Source: Gemella haemolysans
GTDB lineage: Bacteria > Bacillota > Bacilli > Staphylococcales > Gemellaceae
DNA length: 64,000 nt
Direction of reading: 5' to 3'
Assembly: GCF_901873445.1 (NCBI RefSeq)
Contig: NZ_CABFLN010000069.1
Span: 12,990-76,989 of the forward strand
Position numbers and translations under genes: made by a program. Shown piece by piece: positions 41,031-51,229 of this stretch. The notes under the pieces were generated by a model. The model saw nothing but the letters and a program-made list of their open reading frames with translations. It had not been told where the DNA came from and made no database searches. Numbering within the stretch: the first letter of the stretch is position 1; each line of letters begins with the position of its first letter.

Positions 41031-41045
41031 AATCTTTTCCTCCGA

Positions 41046-41885
41046 TTATACTAACTCTACTAAGATACCTACTGCATTTTCTCCTGTGTGTGTAGAAATA
41101 ATTGGTGTAGTAGTAAATATTTCATCTTCACTTACTTCATAACCAAAAGCTTCTTTTAATTCTGATTTTATTAATGTAATATATTCATCAGCTAATGAAT
41201 TTGGTAAACTTATACTTTTTATCGTTTTATTTTGTTTTTCTTCTTCAATGTGTTTTATTAACGTATGAACTAGTTTTTTCTTACCACGAACTTTATCCAA
41301 GGCAACTAACTCTGTTTCTTTTAATTGTGTTAAAACTTTAATATTTAATAAACCACCTATTAAAGCTTGTGATTTACTTAGTCTACCACCTTTTACCAAA
41401 TTGTCAAGTTTATCGATTGTAACATATGTTAATATATTCTTCGCTTTTTCTCTAAGTCTTTCTGCAATAGTTGATACATCAACATTCTCTTCCAATTGTC
41501 TTAAACACTCTTTTAATAAAAACACCATTCCTCTTGTTGTGGTTTTTGTATCAACTACATGAACATTTTCAAATTCTGAACTTGCTGTAACTGCTGTATT
41601 ATATGTACCACTTAAAGCAGAAGAAAGAGTTAAAACAATAAGTTGATATCCTTCATTTGTCCATTTTTCATAAGCCTCAATAAATTTTCCAATGGCAGGT
41701 TGACTTGTAGAATACGATTCTGCTGTTCTCATTTTGACAATATATTCATCATTACTTATTGTTCGATAATCATATTCTACACCATCTATGTTTATAGTTA
41801 AAGGAATTACATCCACATTATATTTTTTAATTTCATCAAATGTTAAATCACTCGATGAATCGATAATAATCTTTACTTTCTCCAT
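41046..41885 (-). CDS. DegV family fatty-acid-binding protein (FakB type)
   Basis: A 279-residue protein with KIIIDSSSDLTFDEI, TSQPAIGKFIEAYEKW, LSSALSGTYNTA and the late NIKVLTQLKETELVALDKVRGKKK. DegV proteins hold a fatty acid and present it to the FakA kinase. No fakA is adjacent. It follows dfrA by 3 bp. Confidence 0.92.
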   Translation of the reverse strand: MEKVKIIIDSSSDLTFDEIKKYNVDVIPLTINIDGVEYDYRTISNDEYIVKMRTAESYSTSQPAIGKFIEAYEKWTNEGYQLIVLTLSSALSGTYNTAVTASSEFENVHVVDTKTTTRGMVFLLKECLRQLEENVDVSTIAERLREKAKNILTYVTIDKLDNLVKGGRLSKSQALIGGLLNIKVLTQLKETELVALDKVRGKKKLVHTLIKHIEEEKQNKTIKSISLPNSLADEYITLIKSELKEAFGYEVSEDEIFTTTPIISTHTGENAVGILVELV

Positions 41886-41888
41886 CGT

Positions 41889-42380
41889 TTACTCCTTCCT
41901 TCTTCTTATATAGTGTATGAATGAATAATTAAATTCATTATATTCATCTTTAGAAAAGTTCTCCCTACTAATCAATTCCCATTCATTCTCATCAAAATCA
42001 GGGAACTTCGTATCCGCTTCAACTATTGTATCAACTTCTGTAATAAACATTTCATCACACTTATCAAAATATCTACTATAAATCATTCCCCCTCCAAATA
42101 TATATACTTTTTCAGTTTCAATATTATCTAAAATAGAATCATCTGAATAAACCTCAATATTTGAATAATGACTTAATGTATTTTTATCACGAGTTAAAAC
42201 TCTATTTATTCTATTAGGTAAAGCTTTACCAATACTATCCAATGTTTTTCGCCCCATGATGATTGTTTGATTTGTAGTTAATTCTTTCACCCTTAACATA
42301 TCACTTTTTAAACGCCAAGGAATAGTATTCTCTTGTCCTATTGATTTATTCTTATCATATGCAACTATAAGTGATAACAT
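41889..42380 (-). CDS. dfrA: Dihydrofolate reductase
   Basis: Reduces dihydrofolate to tetrahydrofolate; target of trimethoprim. The 163-residue protein has LSLIVAYDKNKSIGQENTIPWRL, TIIMGRKTLDSIGKALPNR and YIFGGGMIYSRYFDKCDEMFITEV. It lies 10 bp after thyA, the standard folate-thymidylate pair. Confidence 0.96.
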   Translation of the reverse strand: MLSLIVAYDKNKSIGQENTIPWRLKSDMLRVKELTTNQTIIMGRKTLDSIGKALPNRINRVLTRDKNTLSHYSNIEVYSDDSILDNIETEKVYIFGGGMIYSRYFDKCDEMFITEVDTIVEADTKFPDFDENEWELISRENFSKDEYNEFNYSFIHYIRRRKE

Positions 42381-42390
42381 TATACCCCTC

Positions 42391-43323
42391 CTAAACTGCG
42401 ATCGGTGCTTTTATAAATGGATGGCATTCATAATCAACCAATTCAACATCTTCAATCTTAAGGTCAAATATACTTTCAAAATCATTTATTTTCAGTTTTG
42501 GTAAAGAATATGGAGTTCTAGACATTTGTTCTTTTACTTGTTCAAAATGATTTTTATAAATATGTGCATCCCCAAGTGTATGAACAAATTCTCCCACCTC
42601 AAGATTGCACTCTTTCGCTATTAAAATTGTTAGTAATGAATAAGATGCAATATTAAATGGAACTCCTAAAAACACATCACCACTACGTTGATATAATTGA
42701 CAACTTAATTTTCCATCATTAACATAAAATTGAAATAAAGAATGACAAGGTGGTAAAGCCATTGTATCAACTTCTGCCGGATTCCATGATGATACAATTA
42801 AACGTCTAGAAGAAGGGTTAGCCTTAATTTGTTCAACAACATTTTTAAGTTGATCAACACCATTAAAATTACGCCATTGTTTACCATAAACATTACCTAA
42901 ATCTCCATATTTTTCAGCAAATTGTTCATCAGTAAGAACTCGCTCTTTAAATAATGACATTTGTTCTTTATATTCTTTTGCAAACTTTTCATCAATCAAT
43001 GTACGATGTCCAAAATCCGTCATATCAGGACCAGTGTATTCTTCACTTTCTATCCACTTTTTAAATGCCCACTCATTCCATATATTATTTTTATTTTCTA
43101 ATAAAAACTTAATATTTGTATCACCTTTTATAAACCAAAGTAATTCTGACCAAACTAAATTAAAATTAACTTTTTTAGTAGTCAATAAAGGGAATCCTTC
43201 AGTAAGATCAAACTTCATTTGGTATCCAAAAATACTTTTTGTTCCAACACCAGTTCTATCCTCTTTCTCAATTCCACTGTCTAAAATATATTGACATAAT
43301 TTTAAATACTCTTTATCTACCAC
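42391..43323 (-). CDS. thyA: Thymidylate synthase
   Basis: Converts dUMP to dTMP with methylene-THF. It has [19 protein letters not shown], the catalytic Cys in [30 protein letters not shown] and [12 protein letters not shown]. At 310 residues it is the long form with an insertion in the small domain (around [17 protein letters not shown]), as in many lactobacilli and staphylococci. Confidence 0.97.
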   Translation of the reverse strand: MVDKEYLKLCQYILDSGIEKEDRTGVGTKSIFGYQMKFDLTEGFPLLTTKKVNFNLVWSELLWFIKGDTNIKFLLENKNNIWNEWAFKKWIESEEYTGPDMTDFGHRTLIDEKFAKEYKEQMSLFKERVLTDEQFAEKYGDLGNVYGKQWRNFNGVDQLKNVVEQIKANPSSRRLIVSSWNPAEVDTMALPPCHSLFQFYVNDGKLSCQLYQRSGDVFLGVPFNIASYSLLTILIAKECNLEVGEFVHTLGDAHIYKNHFEQVKEQMSRTPYSLPKLKINDFESIFDLKIEDVELVDYECHPFIKAPIAV

Positions 43324-43335
43324 ACTAATTCTCCA

Positions 43336-43725
43336 TTACGCTTTATAATTGTTTTCTTTTAAATATTTCATTAAATCTTTAATCTTTTCTAATGAACTCT
43401 TACCGAAATGATGCTCGATTCCTTCTACTTCTTCGTATACTTTATCTTCATCAACTCCTATAAGTCTAAGAAAATCTTCTAATAATTCATGTCGAGTCAG
43501 GGCATACTCTCCCATTTTCTCACCTTGCTCAGTAAGAGCAATACCTCGATATTTCTCATATACGATATATCCCTCGACATCAAGCTTTTTCAACATTTTG
43601 GTTACTGTAGAAGGATATACTTCTAATTTTTCAGCAATATCAGCACTTCTAGCATAACCTTTGTTTTTTACTAAAGAATATATTACTTCAATATAGTCTT
43701 CCATCGTCGGTGTTGCTTTTGCCAT
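43336..43725 (-). CDS. mntR: DtxR/MntR-family metal-dependent transcriptional regulator
   Basis: A 129-residue manganese- or iron-responsive repressor. The winged helix is TPTMEDYIEVIYSLVKNKGYARSADIAEKLEVYPSTVTKMLKKLD and the dimer/metal domain HELLEDFLRLIGVDE...VEGIEHHFG. It lacks the SH3 domain, as in MntR. The frame's first ATG (43731) is only 3 bp from AGGAGG; ATG 43725 has proper spacing. No transporter gene is adjacent, so its targets are elsewhere. Confidence 0.88.
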   Translation of the reverse strand: MAKATPTMEDYIEVIYSLVKNKGYARSADIAEKLEVYPSTVTKMLKKLDVEGYIVYEKYRGIALTEQGEKMGEYALTRHELLEDFLRLIGVDEDKVYEEVEGIEHHFGKSSLEKIKDLMKYLKENNYKA

Positions 43726-43740
43726 GAACATGTACCTCCT

Positions 43741-44517
43741 TTATAATATTTTAAATGGTGATTTTTCTACTGTAGATTTTATTACTTCAACATTTAATTC
43801 AGAAATATAATCTAATAGTAAATCTTTCACTAAATTCTCAGAAAAATGTCCAACATCAATTATATTTTTTTTCATTTCTATTGCATCTAGTGCTGCGTGA
43901 TATCCTACATCACCTGTCAAATATACATCTACTTCTGGTAGAGTGTAAATAAAGTCGGCTCCGCTTCCTCCTAAAAGTGCAATAGTAGAAATCTCTTTTT
44001 CATCTCCAATAACAGCTGAAACAGTTTCTAAAGAAAAGCAATTTTTAACATAAATGATAAAATCGCTAAGTTTCAGAGGTTTACTTAATTTACCAATTCT
44101 ACCTAACCCCGCAGTGTTATCTAAACTATGTTCAAATAATACTTGGATTTCATTTAGTTTTAGAATTTTTGCCAAATAATCATTTAAACCTAAAGTGGCA
44201 GAATCCAAATTAGTATGAAATGAAATAACTGAAATATCATTTTTTATTAAATTACGAATAATTCTAGATTTAAAATCAGTAGTATAATCTATATTTTTTA
44301 ACGGTTTAAAGATAAGTGGATGATGTGATACTATCAAATTAACGTTATTAGCAATTGCTTCTTCTACAACGCTAGTAGTTACATCTAAACATACCAATAC
44401 TCTACTTACCTCATTATTGTTACTACCTAACATCAATCCGACGTTATCCCATTTTTCGGCTAATTTAACATCTGCTAAATTGTTTAAATGATTAAATACA
44501 TCTTTTACTGTTGTCAC
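43741..44517 (-). CDS. Nif3-like dinuclear metal-centre protein (DUF34)
   Basis: A 258-residue member with WDNVGLMLGSNN, VSHHPLIFKPLK, SFHTNLDS, TGDVGYHAALDA and IIDVGHFSEN, the metal-binding His/Asp/Glu motifs. It is the short form without the PII-like insert of YqfO. Function is uncertain (GTP cyclohydrolase I type 2-like has been suggested for the family). It heads the mntR-thyA-dfrA run on the - strand, divergent from recD2. Confidence 0.92.
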   Translation of the reverse strand: MTTVKDVFNHLNNLADVKLAEKWDNVGLMLGSNNNEVSRVLVCLDVTTSVVEEAIANNVNLIVSHHPLIFKPLKNIDYTTDFKSRIIRNLIKNDISVISFHTNLDSATLGLNDYLAKILKLNEIQVLFEHSLDNTAGLGRIGKLSKPLKLSDFIIYVKNCFSLETVSAVIGDEKEISTIALLGGSGADFIYTLPEVDVYLTGDVGYHAALDAIEMKKNIIDVGHFSENLVKDLLLDYISELNVEVIKSTVEKSPFKIL

Positions 44518-44778
44518 AAAATCAACCTCCTTATCTTATCATCATATTATTATAACATTTTATAAAAAAAATTGCCATTACGAAACATATTTTGTAATTA
44601 AAATAACATATTTCTTTTCTATAATATTTTTGTTATTCTATAAAATAATGTTTTTAAAATTTAAATCAACAAATCATACAAGAATATATATAAAGTCTTT
44701 ATACTTATTTTCAACACTAGACATTTTCAATTTTATATATTATTATTGTTCTTATAAAGAAATTCGTAGGAGATTATT

Positions 44779-47115
44779 ATGCAAACTGTAGAAGGTTATC
44801 TAAATAAAATTATCTTTCATAATAAGGAAAATAATTATTATATTTTGTCTATATTTTTAAATGATCAATATAATTTTGCTGAAGGAGATTATTTAAGCGT
44901 TGTAGGAACATTTAACGATTTCGAATTTGTTGAAGATGAATTATATTCATTCAAAGGAGAAATTGTTCAGCATAGAAAATATGGTACACAACTTTCAGCA
45001 ATTGTCGTAGAACCTGTTATTGAAAAAGATAAAGAAGCTATTGTATCTTATTTATCTAGTTCGATTTTTCAAGGTGTAGGAAGAAAAACCGCAGAATTAA
45101 TAGTCGATAGTTTAGGTATAGATGCTCTAGATAAAATATATGAAGATAAAGAAGCATTATTTGCCATAAAAGGTATTCCAACACAACGTAAAGATACTAT
45201 TTATGCTACAATCGTTGCAAATAAACAAACCCAAGATATAATTTTAAAGCTAAACGAATATAATCTTAGCAATAATTTAATTTTGAAAATCTATAACTTT
45301 TACAAACATAACACATTACGTACAATTACCGAAAATCCCTACTCACTAATTAAAGATATAAAAGGTATAAATTTTAAAACAGTAGATAAAATTGCAGAAA
45401 CTAATGAAATTGCTGCAAATGATCAAGAAAGAATACTATACGGTTTTATTTATACTATTAATTCGTATTGTTTTTCTACTGGCAATACATATATATCAAA
45501 AAACAACCTTCTTTACAATACCTTTAACGTGCTATATTCTTCACGAAATATAGCAGTCGATAAACAAGATATATTAAATGCATACACTTATGCTCTAGAT
45601 ACTGGAAAATTAATAGAGATTGAAGATAGAGTGTTCTTACCAGAAATATACTATTCAGAGTATTCTATTTATAGTGATATAAATAGAAGATTAGAAATTA
45701 AAAACACTGAAGATATTAGTGAAAAACTATTAGATAAATATATAGACGAAGTCGAAGATGAATTGGGAATAGAATATGATATAGTTCAGATTGCGGCAAT
45801 AAAAAACTGCATTCTTAACAATTTTTCAATCCTGACAGGTGGACCGGGGACTGGAAAAACTACAATCATACTAGCAGTCATTAAAATATTCCAAAAAATT
45901 AAAAACTATAGTATACATGATTTATTAGACGAAAATAGAAATATTATAACCTTATGTGCACCTACCGGAAAAGCGGCCAAAAGAATGTCTGAAAGCACAG
46001 GATTCTATGCTTCTACTATCCACAAAGCCATCGGTTGGAGTACAGAAGATGAAAACATGGAAGAATTTGTAAGTGATAAAAGTATAAAGTCTGAATTAGT
46101 AATAATAGATGAATCAAGTATGATTGATGTTTTCTTAATGTACAACCTATTAAAAATAATTCATAAAGATGCAAAGATAATACTTGTTGGGGACAACGAT
46201 CAATTACCGTCAATTGCACCAGGGAATGTCTTAAACGATCTTATTAATTCTCAAGCTATATCGACAGTTAAGTTGAATAAAATCTTTAGACAAAGTGAAC
46301 ATTCAAGTATTATAAATATCTCCCACTCTATAAAAAATGATATTCCATTCGATATATTAGAAAATTTCGATGATAAGGAATTCATTTCAGCTAATAAAAA
46401 TGAAATGATCAACGTCATCTCAGCCGTATATGATGATCTACTAAAAAACACAAGTAAAGAAAATATCCAAATCCTTGCTCCTATCTATAAAGGAACAAGT
46501 GGAATAAATGAGATTAATACAGCTATCCAATCAAGATTTAATGATAATGAAGAACAAATAGAGTACGGTGAATTAATATATAAAGTAGACGACAGAGTTA
46601 TGCAACTCGTTAATAGACCTGAGGACAATATATTTAATGGTGATATAGGTTATATAAAAGAAGTATACAAAGAAGGAAATAAACTTAAAATCGTTATAGA
46701 TTATGATGATAACTTTGTAACATATGAAAAGCAAGAATTAAACCAAATTACGCTTTCTTATGCATGTTCTATACATAAAGCACAAGGATCAGAATTTGAA
46801 AATGTTATAATTCCGTTTATTGATAATTATAACTTTATGCTCAATAAAAATTTAACTTATACTGCTATTACACGAGCAAAGAAAAAATTAATATTATGTG
46901 GAAATCATAATGTTTTTTATAAGTCAATCGAGCCTACAAATACCGTTAATAGACAAACTGCTCTAGAATGGTTCTTTACAACAGACAGAGAAGCGGATAT
47001 TGAAGACATTGAAATTGATGAAGAGCTTAAAACATATATACTCGATTTTCAAAATATAAATACTATTGATCCTATGATTGGAATGGAAAACATCAAACCG
47101 ACAGATTTTCTCTAA
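44779..47115 (+). CDS. recD2: ATP-dependent DNA helicase RecD2
   Basis: A 5'-3' SF1B helicase for recombination and mismatch repair that works without RecBC. The 778-residue protein has an N-terminal OB-like part, helix-hairpin-helix repeats (FQGVGRKTAELIVDSLG; IKGINFKTVDKIAE), Walker A GGPGTGKTT, VIDESSMIDVFLM, GDNDQLPSIAPG and LSYACSIHKAQGSEFENVIIP...TAITRAKKKL. TAGGAGA precedes the ATG. It is a lone + strand gene within a long - strand block. Confidence 0.95.
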   Translation: MQTVEGYLNKIIFHNKENNYYILSIFLNDQYNFAEGDYLSVVGTFNDFEFVEDELYSFKGEIVQHRKYGTQLSAIVVEPVIEKDKEAIVSYLSSSIFQGVGRKTAELIVDSLGIDALDKIYEDKEALFAIKGIPTQRKDTIYATIVANKQTQDIILKLNEYNLSNNLILKIYNFYKHNTLRTITENPYSLIKDIKGINFKTVDKIAETNEIAANDQERILYGFIYTINSYCFSTGNTYISKNNLLYNTFNVLYSSRNIAVDKQDILNAYTYALDTGKLIEIEDRVFLPEIYYSEYSIYSDINRRLEIKNTEDISEKLLDKYIDEVEDELGIEYDIVQIAAIKNCILNNFSILTGGPGTGKTTIILAVIKIFQKIKNYSIHDLLDENRNIITLCAPTGKAAKRMSESTGFYASTIHKAIGWSTEDENMEEFVSDKSIKSELVIIDESSMIDVFLMYNLLKIIHKDAKIILVGDNDQLPSIAPGNVLNDLINSQAISTVKLNKIFRQSEHSSIINISHSIKNDIPFDILENFDDKEFISANKNEMINVISAVYDDLLKNTSKENIQILAPIYKGTSGINEINTAIQSRFNDNEEQIEYGELIYKVDDRVMQLVNRPEDNIFNGDIGYIKEVYKEGNKLKIVIDYDDNFVTYEKQELNQITLSYACSIHKAQGSEFENVIIPFIDNYNFMLNKNLTYTAITRAKKKLILCGNHNVFYKSIEPTNTVNRQTALEWFFTTDREADIEDIEIDEELKTYILDFQNINTIDPMIGMENIKPTDFL

Positions 47116-47143
47116 TAAACATTAAAAACGGGGCTAACCCAAA

Positions 47144-47340
47144 AGTCCTAAAATTTAACATGGTTCATATGAGGACTCATAGACGCAGTGGTTTATTGAT
47201 ATCAAAAATCGCTTTATAAAAGCTTTTTAGATATCTAATAAACTGTGCGGAGGTGACTCTAAAAAATCGATTTCTACGAAATCACAATTTTTGAGTCACT
47301 CCCATCAAAAAGTCGAACTAACGGAAAAAGGTTGTATACT
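47144..47340 (+). repeat. Full-length copy of the dispersed hairpin element
   Basis: Three nested hairpins lie between recD2 and the LPXTG gene: AGTCCT/AGGACT (47144-47177); a ~19-bp stem CGCAGTGGTTTATTGATAT (47184-47202) with ATATCTAATAAACTGTGCG (47231-47249); and GGAGGTGACTC (47249-47259) with GAGTCACTCC (47293-47302) around an inner ATCGATTTC/GAAAT stem. Related sequence lies at 14.26, 49.46 and 58.13 kb. The stretch from 47303 (CATCAAAAAGTCGAACT...GGAAAAA) resembles 63930-63953. Confidence 0.7.
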
Positions 47341-47382
47341 AAATCCGAGGCTGAAATTTTTCCCATGTCCTTAACTTCACAA

Positions 47383-47420
47383 AGACAGGTTATAGAACAA
47401 TTTACGTCCTATAACCTATT
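47383..47420 (-). terminator. Weak hairpin after the LPXTG protein gene
   Basis: AGGTTATAG (47387-47395) pairs with CTATAACCT, with a further base or two. The T content after it is low on the - strand. Confidence 0.5.
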
Positions 47421-47438
47421 TGAAATAATTATTAAATA

Positions 47439-49241
47439 TTATCTATTTTTTCTTCTTAATGCTGCAGCTCCAAATAATCCTACGATTGCTGCTAAGAAGC
47501 CATAAGAAGCTGTTTGTAATCCTGTGTTAGGTAAAACTTTACCTTCTTTTTGATGGTTGTGAGCTTCACCAGCAGCTGCTTTGTTACTTTCACCTTCGGC
47601 ACCTGCTTCTTCAGGCTTATTCCCTTCACTTTGATCCTCTACTAAAGCATATTTACTAAAGTGCTTAGCATCAAATTTAACAATACTTCCATTCCCGTCA
47701 TCATATGTTTCTAATTTATCTAATTTTAATTTATTATTTTCATCACGATATATGTAATAAACTACTGATTTTCCTTTTGTATTAGTTAAAGTAACAGTTC
47801 TCTTAGAACCTACTGAATCAACAGTGTTTCCTAAAGAATCTGTAAGTTTTAAATCATAAACACTATCTAATTTATATTTTGGATTAATAGCTTTTAATTC
47901 TTTAGTTAATTCAGCTAATTCGTCTTTATCTTTAACTTCTTCGGCATAGAAATAAGTTGCTGGAATTTTAGTACTATCAAAGTGTACACTTATTCTTCTG
48001 TTTCCAACAGTTCGTTCTAGCATTTTATTTTTTGGTGCTTCTGGTAATTCAACTTTCGGGAAAGTTGGTTCTACTGGTTTAATTATTTTTGGCTCATCAA
48101 CTTTTGGTTCGTCAACTTTGTCAGCTCTATAAATAGATTTCCCAGATGGATTTAAATCAAACTCAAAATTACTTAAATCACCTTTTGTCAAATCTAAGTC
48201 GTGAAGTTGTCTTAAATAGTAATGCCCAGGATCTGTATTTTTAAAGTTTTTAAAATATAATACATCATTTCCTTCACTATCTATTGTACTATCTACATCA
48301 AAAGAACCTGCCTTCTCTTCTAGGTCCCCATATTTTTTTGTCGATATTGTAATCTTACCAGGTAAATCTTTATGATGATATACAAATACAGCTTTTCCCC
48401 ATATTCTTTCTGCTTCACTACCTGGCTTATTAGGACTATAATATTCTAACAACATTTTATCTGCAAATCTTTCTAAACCTGCTTTATACTTAACTGTAAC
48501 TTTTAATACATCATTATCACCTACTTGTGATTTGTCTGAATATACTAAATAATCTTTATCACCTACTTCTGGCAACTTAGTTTCACTTAAATTTTTTATT
48601 TTTGTTTTATTATCGTATTTATATAAATCTTTTCTACTTAAATTAATTTCAGAAGTAATTCCTAACCCTACAGGTCGGTTTTCCTTATCAGTATTAATTA
48701 TCTCAGCACTCAATTCGTTATTTTCAAGACTATTCGAAAGGTGAATATTATTTAATAAGTAGTTCCCACCTGTAAGTTTACTAGTATCTGCCATGTAAGA
48801 ATTCTTTACTGTTCCTTTTTTTACATTTAGTTCATACTTACTTCCATTTGCTTCGTTTATATATTCAACTGAATTTACTGATAAATCAGAACTTGATGTT
48901 TGAATATTTAAATTTTTATTCTTGTCTAAAGAAATATCTTTTAATGTATAGCTAGTAAAGCTATCAACTTTCTTCTTATTAATATTACGATGACCCCATC
49001 CACCCTCATATACGTCGTCATCAAAATTAAATGGCTTGCTAACAGATACAAATCCAGTTTTTTTCTCGGTATCAGTTAACTCCGATGGACTAGGTGCATT
49101 ATTTGGCTCAGCACTTGGGACTGTACTTGGGTGTGGTGTATTCGGCGTATCCGCTGCGAAAATATCTGCTTGAGGTATTACAATACCTGCTACAGTTAAA
49201 AATGATACAATAGCTGCACTTGTTAATAATTTTTTCTTCAT
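47439..49241 (-). CDS. LPXTG-anchored surface protein of unknown function
   Basis: A 600-residue exported protein. It has a signal peptide (MKKKLLTSAAIVSFLTVAGIV...FAA) and a Pro/Ser/Thr-rich stretch (residues 30-58). A large region with YEGGWGHRNINKKKVDSF follows, with no domain I recognise. A Pro/Lys linker of repeated VDEPK units (about 375-400), a second predicted beta-rich part and a sortase signal LPNTG (570-574) with hydrophobic tail and RRKNR complete it. AHNHQKEGK just before LPNTG is His-rich. It has a consensus promoter and stands alone, so it may be a variable surface antigen or adhesin. Confidence 0.85.
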   Translation of the reverse strand: MKKKLLTSAAIVSFLTVAGIVIPQADIFAADTPNTPHPSTVPSAEPNNAPSPSELTDTEKKTGFVSVSKPFNFDDDVYEGGWGHRNINKKKVDSFTSYTLKDISLDKNKNLNIQTSSSDLSVNSVEYINEANGSKYELNVKKGTVKNSYMADTSKLTGGNYLLNNIHLSNSLENNELSAEIINTDKENRPVGLGITSEINLSRKDLYKYDNKTKIKNLSETKLPEVGDKDYLVYSDKSQVGDNDVLKVTVKYKAGLERFADKMLLEYYSPNKPGSEAERIWGKAVFVYHHKDLPGKITISTKKYGDLEEKAGSFDVDSTIDSEGNDVLYFKNFKNTDPGHYYLRQLHDLDLTKGDLSNFEFDLNPSGKSIYRADKVDEPKVDEPKIIKPVEPTFPKVELPEAPKNKMLERTVGNRRISVHFDSTKIPATYFYAEEVKDKDELAELTKELKAINPKYKLDSVYDLKLTDSLGNTVDSVGSKRTVTLTNTKGKSVVYYIYRDENNKLKLDKLETYDDGNGSIVKFDAKHFSKYALVEDQSEGNKPEEAGAEGESNKAAAGEAHNHQKEGKVLPNTGLQTASYGFLAAIVGLFGAAALRRKNR

Positions 49242-49268
49242 ATATTTTTCTCCTTTATAAAAATTAAA

Positions 49269-49296
49269 GTTATATCCATTATATATATATTGTCAA
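49269..49296 (-). promoter_or_regulatory. Promoter of the LPXTG protein gene
   Basis: On the - strand, a perfect TTGACA (49296-49291), a 16-bp AT-repeat spacer and TATAAC (49274-49269). AAAGGAGAA follows as ribosome binding site. Confidence 0.72.
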
Positions 49297-49460
49297 GTGT
49301 TTTAATAGATAATACAGAAATTTTTTTATAATAATTATTAGTTACTTAATATTTATTTTTCAGTATTATAATTTAAAAGATATAACATTTATTCTCTACA
49401 GGTTTTCTTTTGAGATTTGTTTTAAAATTTGTTCTTTTATCACACTAATTTTTGCATAAT

Positions 49461-49526
49461 AAAAAGGAGTGATTCAACATTTGCGATTTCTTAGAAATCA
49501 CGATTTTTGAGTCACTCCCTTTTTTA
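49461..49526 (-). terminator. GAGTGACTC hairpin repeat acting as terminator after the lipoprotein gene
   Basis: A long imperfect stem (GGGAGTGACTCAAAAA ... TTGAATCACTCC, - strand) has an inner CGTGATTTC/GAAATCGC stem and is followed by TTTTTATT. It is a member of the dispersed repeat family and lies just after the gpmA-lipoprotein unit. Confidence 0.8.
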
Positions 49527-49527
49527 A

Positions 49528-50286
49528 TTACATCGCTGCAAAATCACGTGCTATTTTATCTATATCGTTAATATTTAAAAATGCTGCTGCTATTGCAGAA
49601 CCATTTTTTGCTGCAACAGAACTATTTACTGCTGCAATCATATTTTTAGTTAGTACATCTAAACGAACTAATTTAGCCTTAACTTCATTTAATTTTTCAT
49701 ATTCAATATTCTCATTATTTAGAGTTTTTAGAGTCGCTATCGAAGAATTTACTTTATCTGTCATCTCTTTAAATTTCTCTACCTTATCGCCTAAAGGACG
49801 TCCCTTATCAAGATCTGTTTCAATAGTTCCCGCTAGTTCGTCAAAAGTGATTAATTCTTTTGAAAATGAACTTAGCTTATTCTTCATATATTCACTTGAA
49901 TATTTTGTTTGTGAAATATTGTAGTTCTTGTTAGCACTATCTTTTAAATTAAATGCAACTGAGTTTTTATTTTTAGTTACAATTTCAATATTGAAATCTT
50001 TATTATTAAACTCGTTTGAATTAATATTATCAATATTTAGAGTTTTCCCATTAAAATTATTAAGTTTTAATGATTTCAATAAAGATTCAAAACCTTCTTT
50101 GTTAATAACTTCATCATTAGTAGTAATTATCAACTTATTATCTTTTTTATCAAATTCAGTTTTTTCTAGCTGGTTTAGAGTAACAGAATTTGTAAGATTT
50201 TGCAATTGTTCTTTAGAAATATTGTCCTTAGAACTACAACCTTGCAAAATTAGCAAGGTTGTTAGTAATATTATCAGCTTTTTCAT
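49528..50286 (-). CDS. Lipoprotein of unknown function
   Basis: A signal peptide with lipobox LILQGC (lipidated Cys17) is followed by a ~235-residue Asn/Lys-rich extracellular part. I recognise no domain; the C-terminal ~100 residues look helical (ETDLDKGRPLGDKVEKFKEMTDKV...). The frame opens with GTG at 50289 just before ATG 50286. No ribosome binding site is visible, and the start is only 6 bp after the gpmA stop, so translation is probably coupled to gpmA. Confidence 0.75.
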   Translation of the reverse strand: MKKLIILLTTLLILQGCSSKDNISKEQLQNLTNSVTLNQLEKTEFDKKDNKLIITTNDEVINKEGFESLLKSLKLNNFNGKTLNIDNINSNEFNNKDFNIEIVTKNKNSVAFNLKDSANKNYNISQTKYSSEYMKNKLSSFSKELITFDELAGTIETDLDKGRPLGDKVEKFKEMTDKVNSSIATLKTLNNENIEYEKLNEVKAKLVRLDVLTKNMIAAVNSSVAAKNGSAIAAAFLNINDIDKIARDFAAM

Positions 50287-50292
50287 CACTTA

Positions 50293-50979
50293 TTAGAAAA
50301 GTTCTGGTGCTGAGATAATGTTTAGGTTTTCGTCAATTTCAAATACTAATGGAGTACCAGTTGGTAAGTTAAGATCTAAGATTTTTTCATCAGAGATTTT
50401 TAATAAGTATTTGATTAACGCTCTTAAACTGTTACCGTGAGCAGAGATAAGCACGTTTTTACCAGCTTTAATTTGTTTAGAAATATCACTTTCCCAGTAA
50501 GGTAATACACGATCAATAGTAAGTTTTAAACTTTCTCCTGTTGGTATTTCATTTTCAGGAATTTCTTTATATCTATCGATGTTTCCTGGGTACATGTCAC
50601 TAGATTTATCTAATGCAGGAGGAGCTACATCGAAACTTCTTCTCCAAATGTGAACTTGTTCATCACCGTATTTTTCAGCTGTTTCAGCTTTGTTTAATCC
50701 TTGTAAAGCACCGTAGTGTCTTTCATTTAATCTCCAGCTTTTGTATACTGGAATCCATAATAAATCTAATTCTTCTAAGAATAAGTTTAAAGTTTTGATA
50801 GCACGTTTTTGGTAAGAAGTATACGCTACATCAAAAGTAAGACCTAATTCTTTAAGTGTTTGACCACCTTTGATAGCTTCTTGTCTTCCTTTATCTGTGA
50901 TATCAACATCAACCCATCCTGTAAATCTGTTCTCTAGATTCCATTGGCTTTCACCGTGTCTAGTTAATACTAATTTCAT
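50293..50979 (-). CDS. gpmA: 2,3-bisphosphoglycerate-dependent phosphoglycerate mutase
   Basis: A glycolytic enzyme that interconverts 3- and 2-phosphoglycerate. The phospho-acceptor is His8 in [42 protein letters not shown] and [16 protein letters not shown] are conserved. Length 228 is normal. TATAAT on the - strand at 51019-51014 may be its -10. Confidence 0.96.
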   Translation of the reverse strand: MKLVLTRHGESQWNLENRFTGWVDVDITDKGRQEAIKGGQTLKELGLTFDVAYTSYQKRAIKTLNLFLEELDLLWIPVYKSWRLNERHYGALQGLNKAETAEKYGDEQVHIWRRSFDVAPPALDKSSDMYPGNIDRYKEIPENEIPTGESLKLTIDRVLPYWESDISKQIKAGKNVLISAHGNSLRALIKYLLKISDEKILDLNLPTGTPLVFEIDENLNIISAPELF

Positions 50980-51130
50980 TAAGAAATCCTCCTAGTTTTA
51001 TTATTATATTTTAATTATACAATATTTTTTAGTATTAGTACATAGTTTTTATTATAAAAAACATATTGAAAACGTTATAGGTATGCTGATTTTGATAAAT
51101 TACATATATTTTTCACTTTCTGATATATAT

Positions 51131-51176
51131 TAAGAAAAATAAGACTAGCTGAATAATAATTTCCATCTAATCTTAT
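51131..51176 (-). terminator. Terminator of the 37-codon peptide transcript
   Basis: On the - strand, ATAAGATTAG (51176-51167) pairs with CTAGTCTTAT (51148-51139), including a G-U pair that would be A-C on the + strand. TTTTTC follows. It ends a short transcript from the promoter at 51396-51424. Confidence 0.68.
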
Positions 51177-51229
51177 AATAATAAATAATATTTTCTGTTC
51201 ATAATAACTTTATAATGAATTTTGTATTT

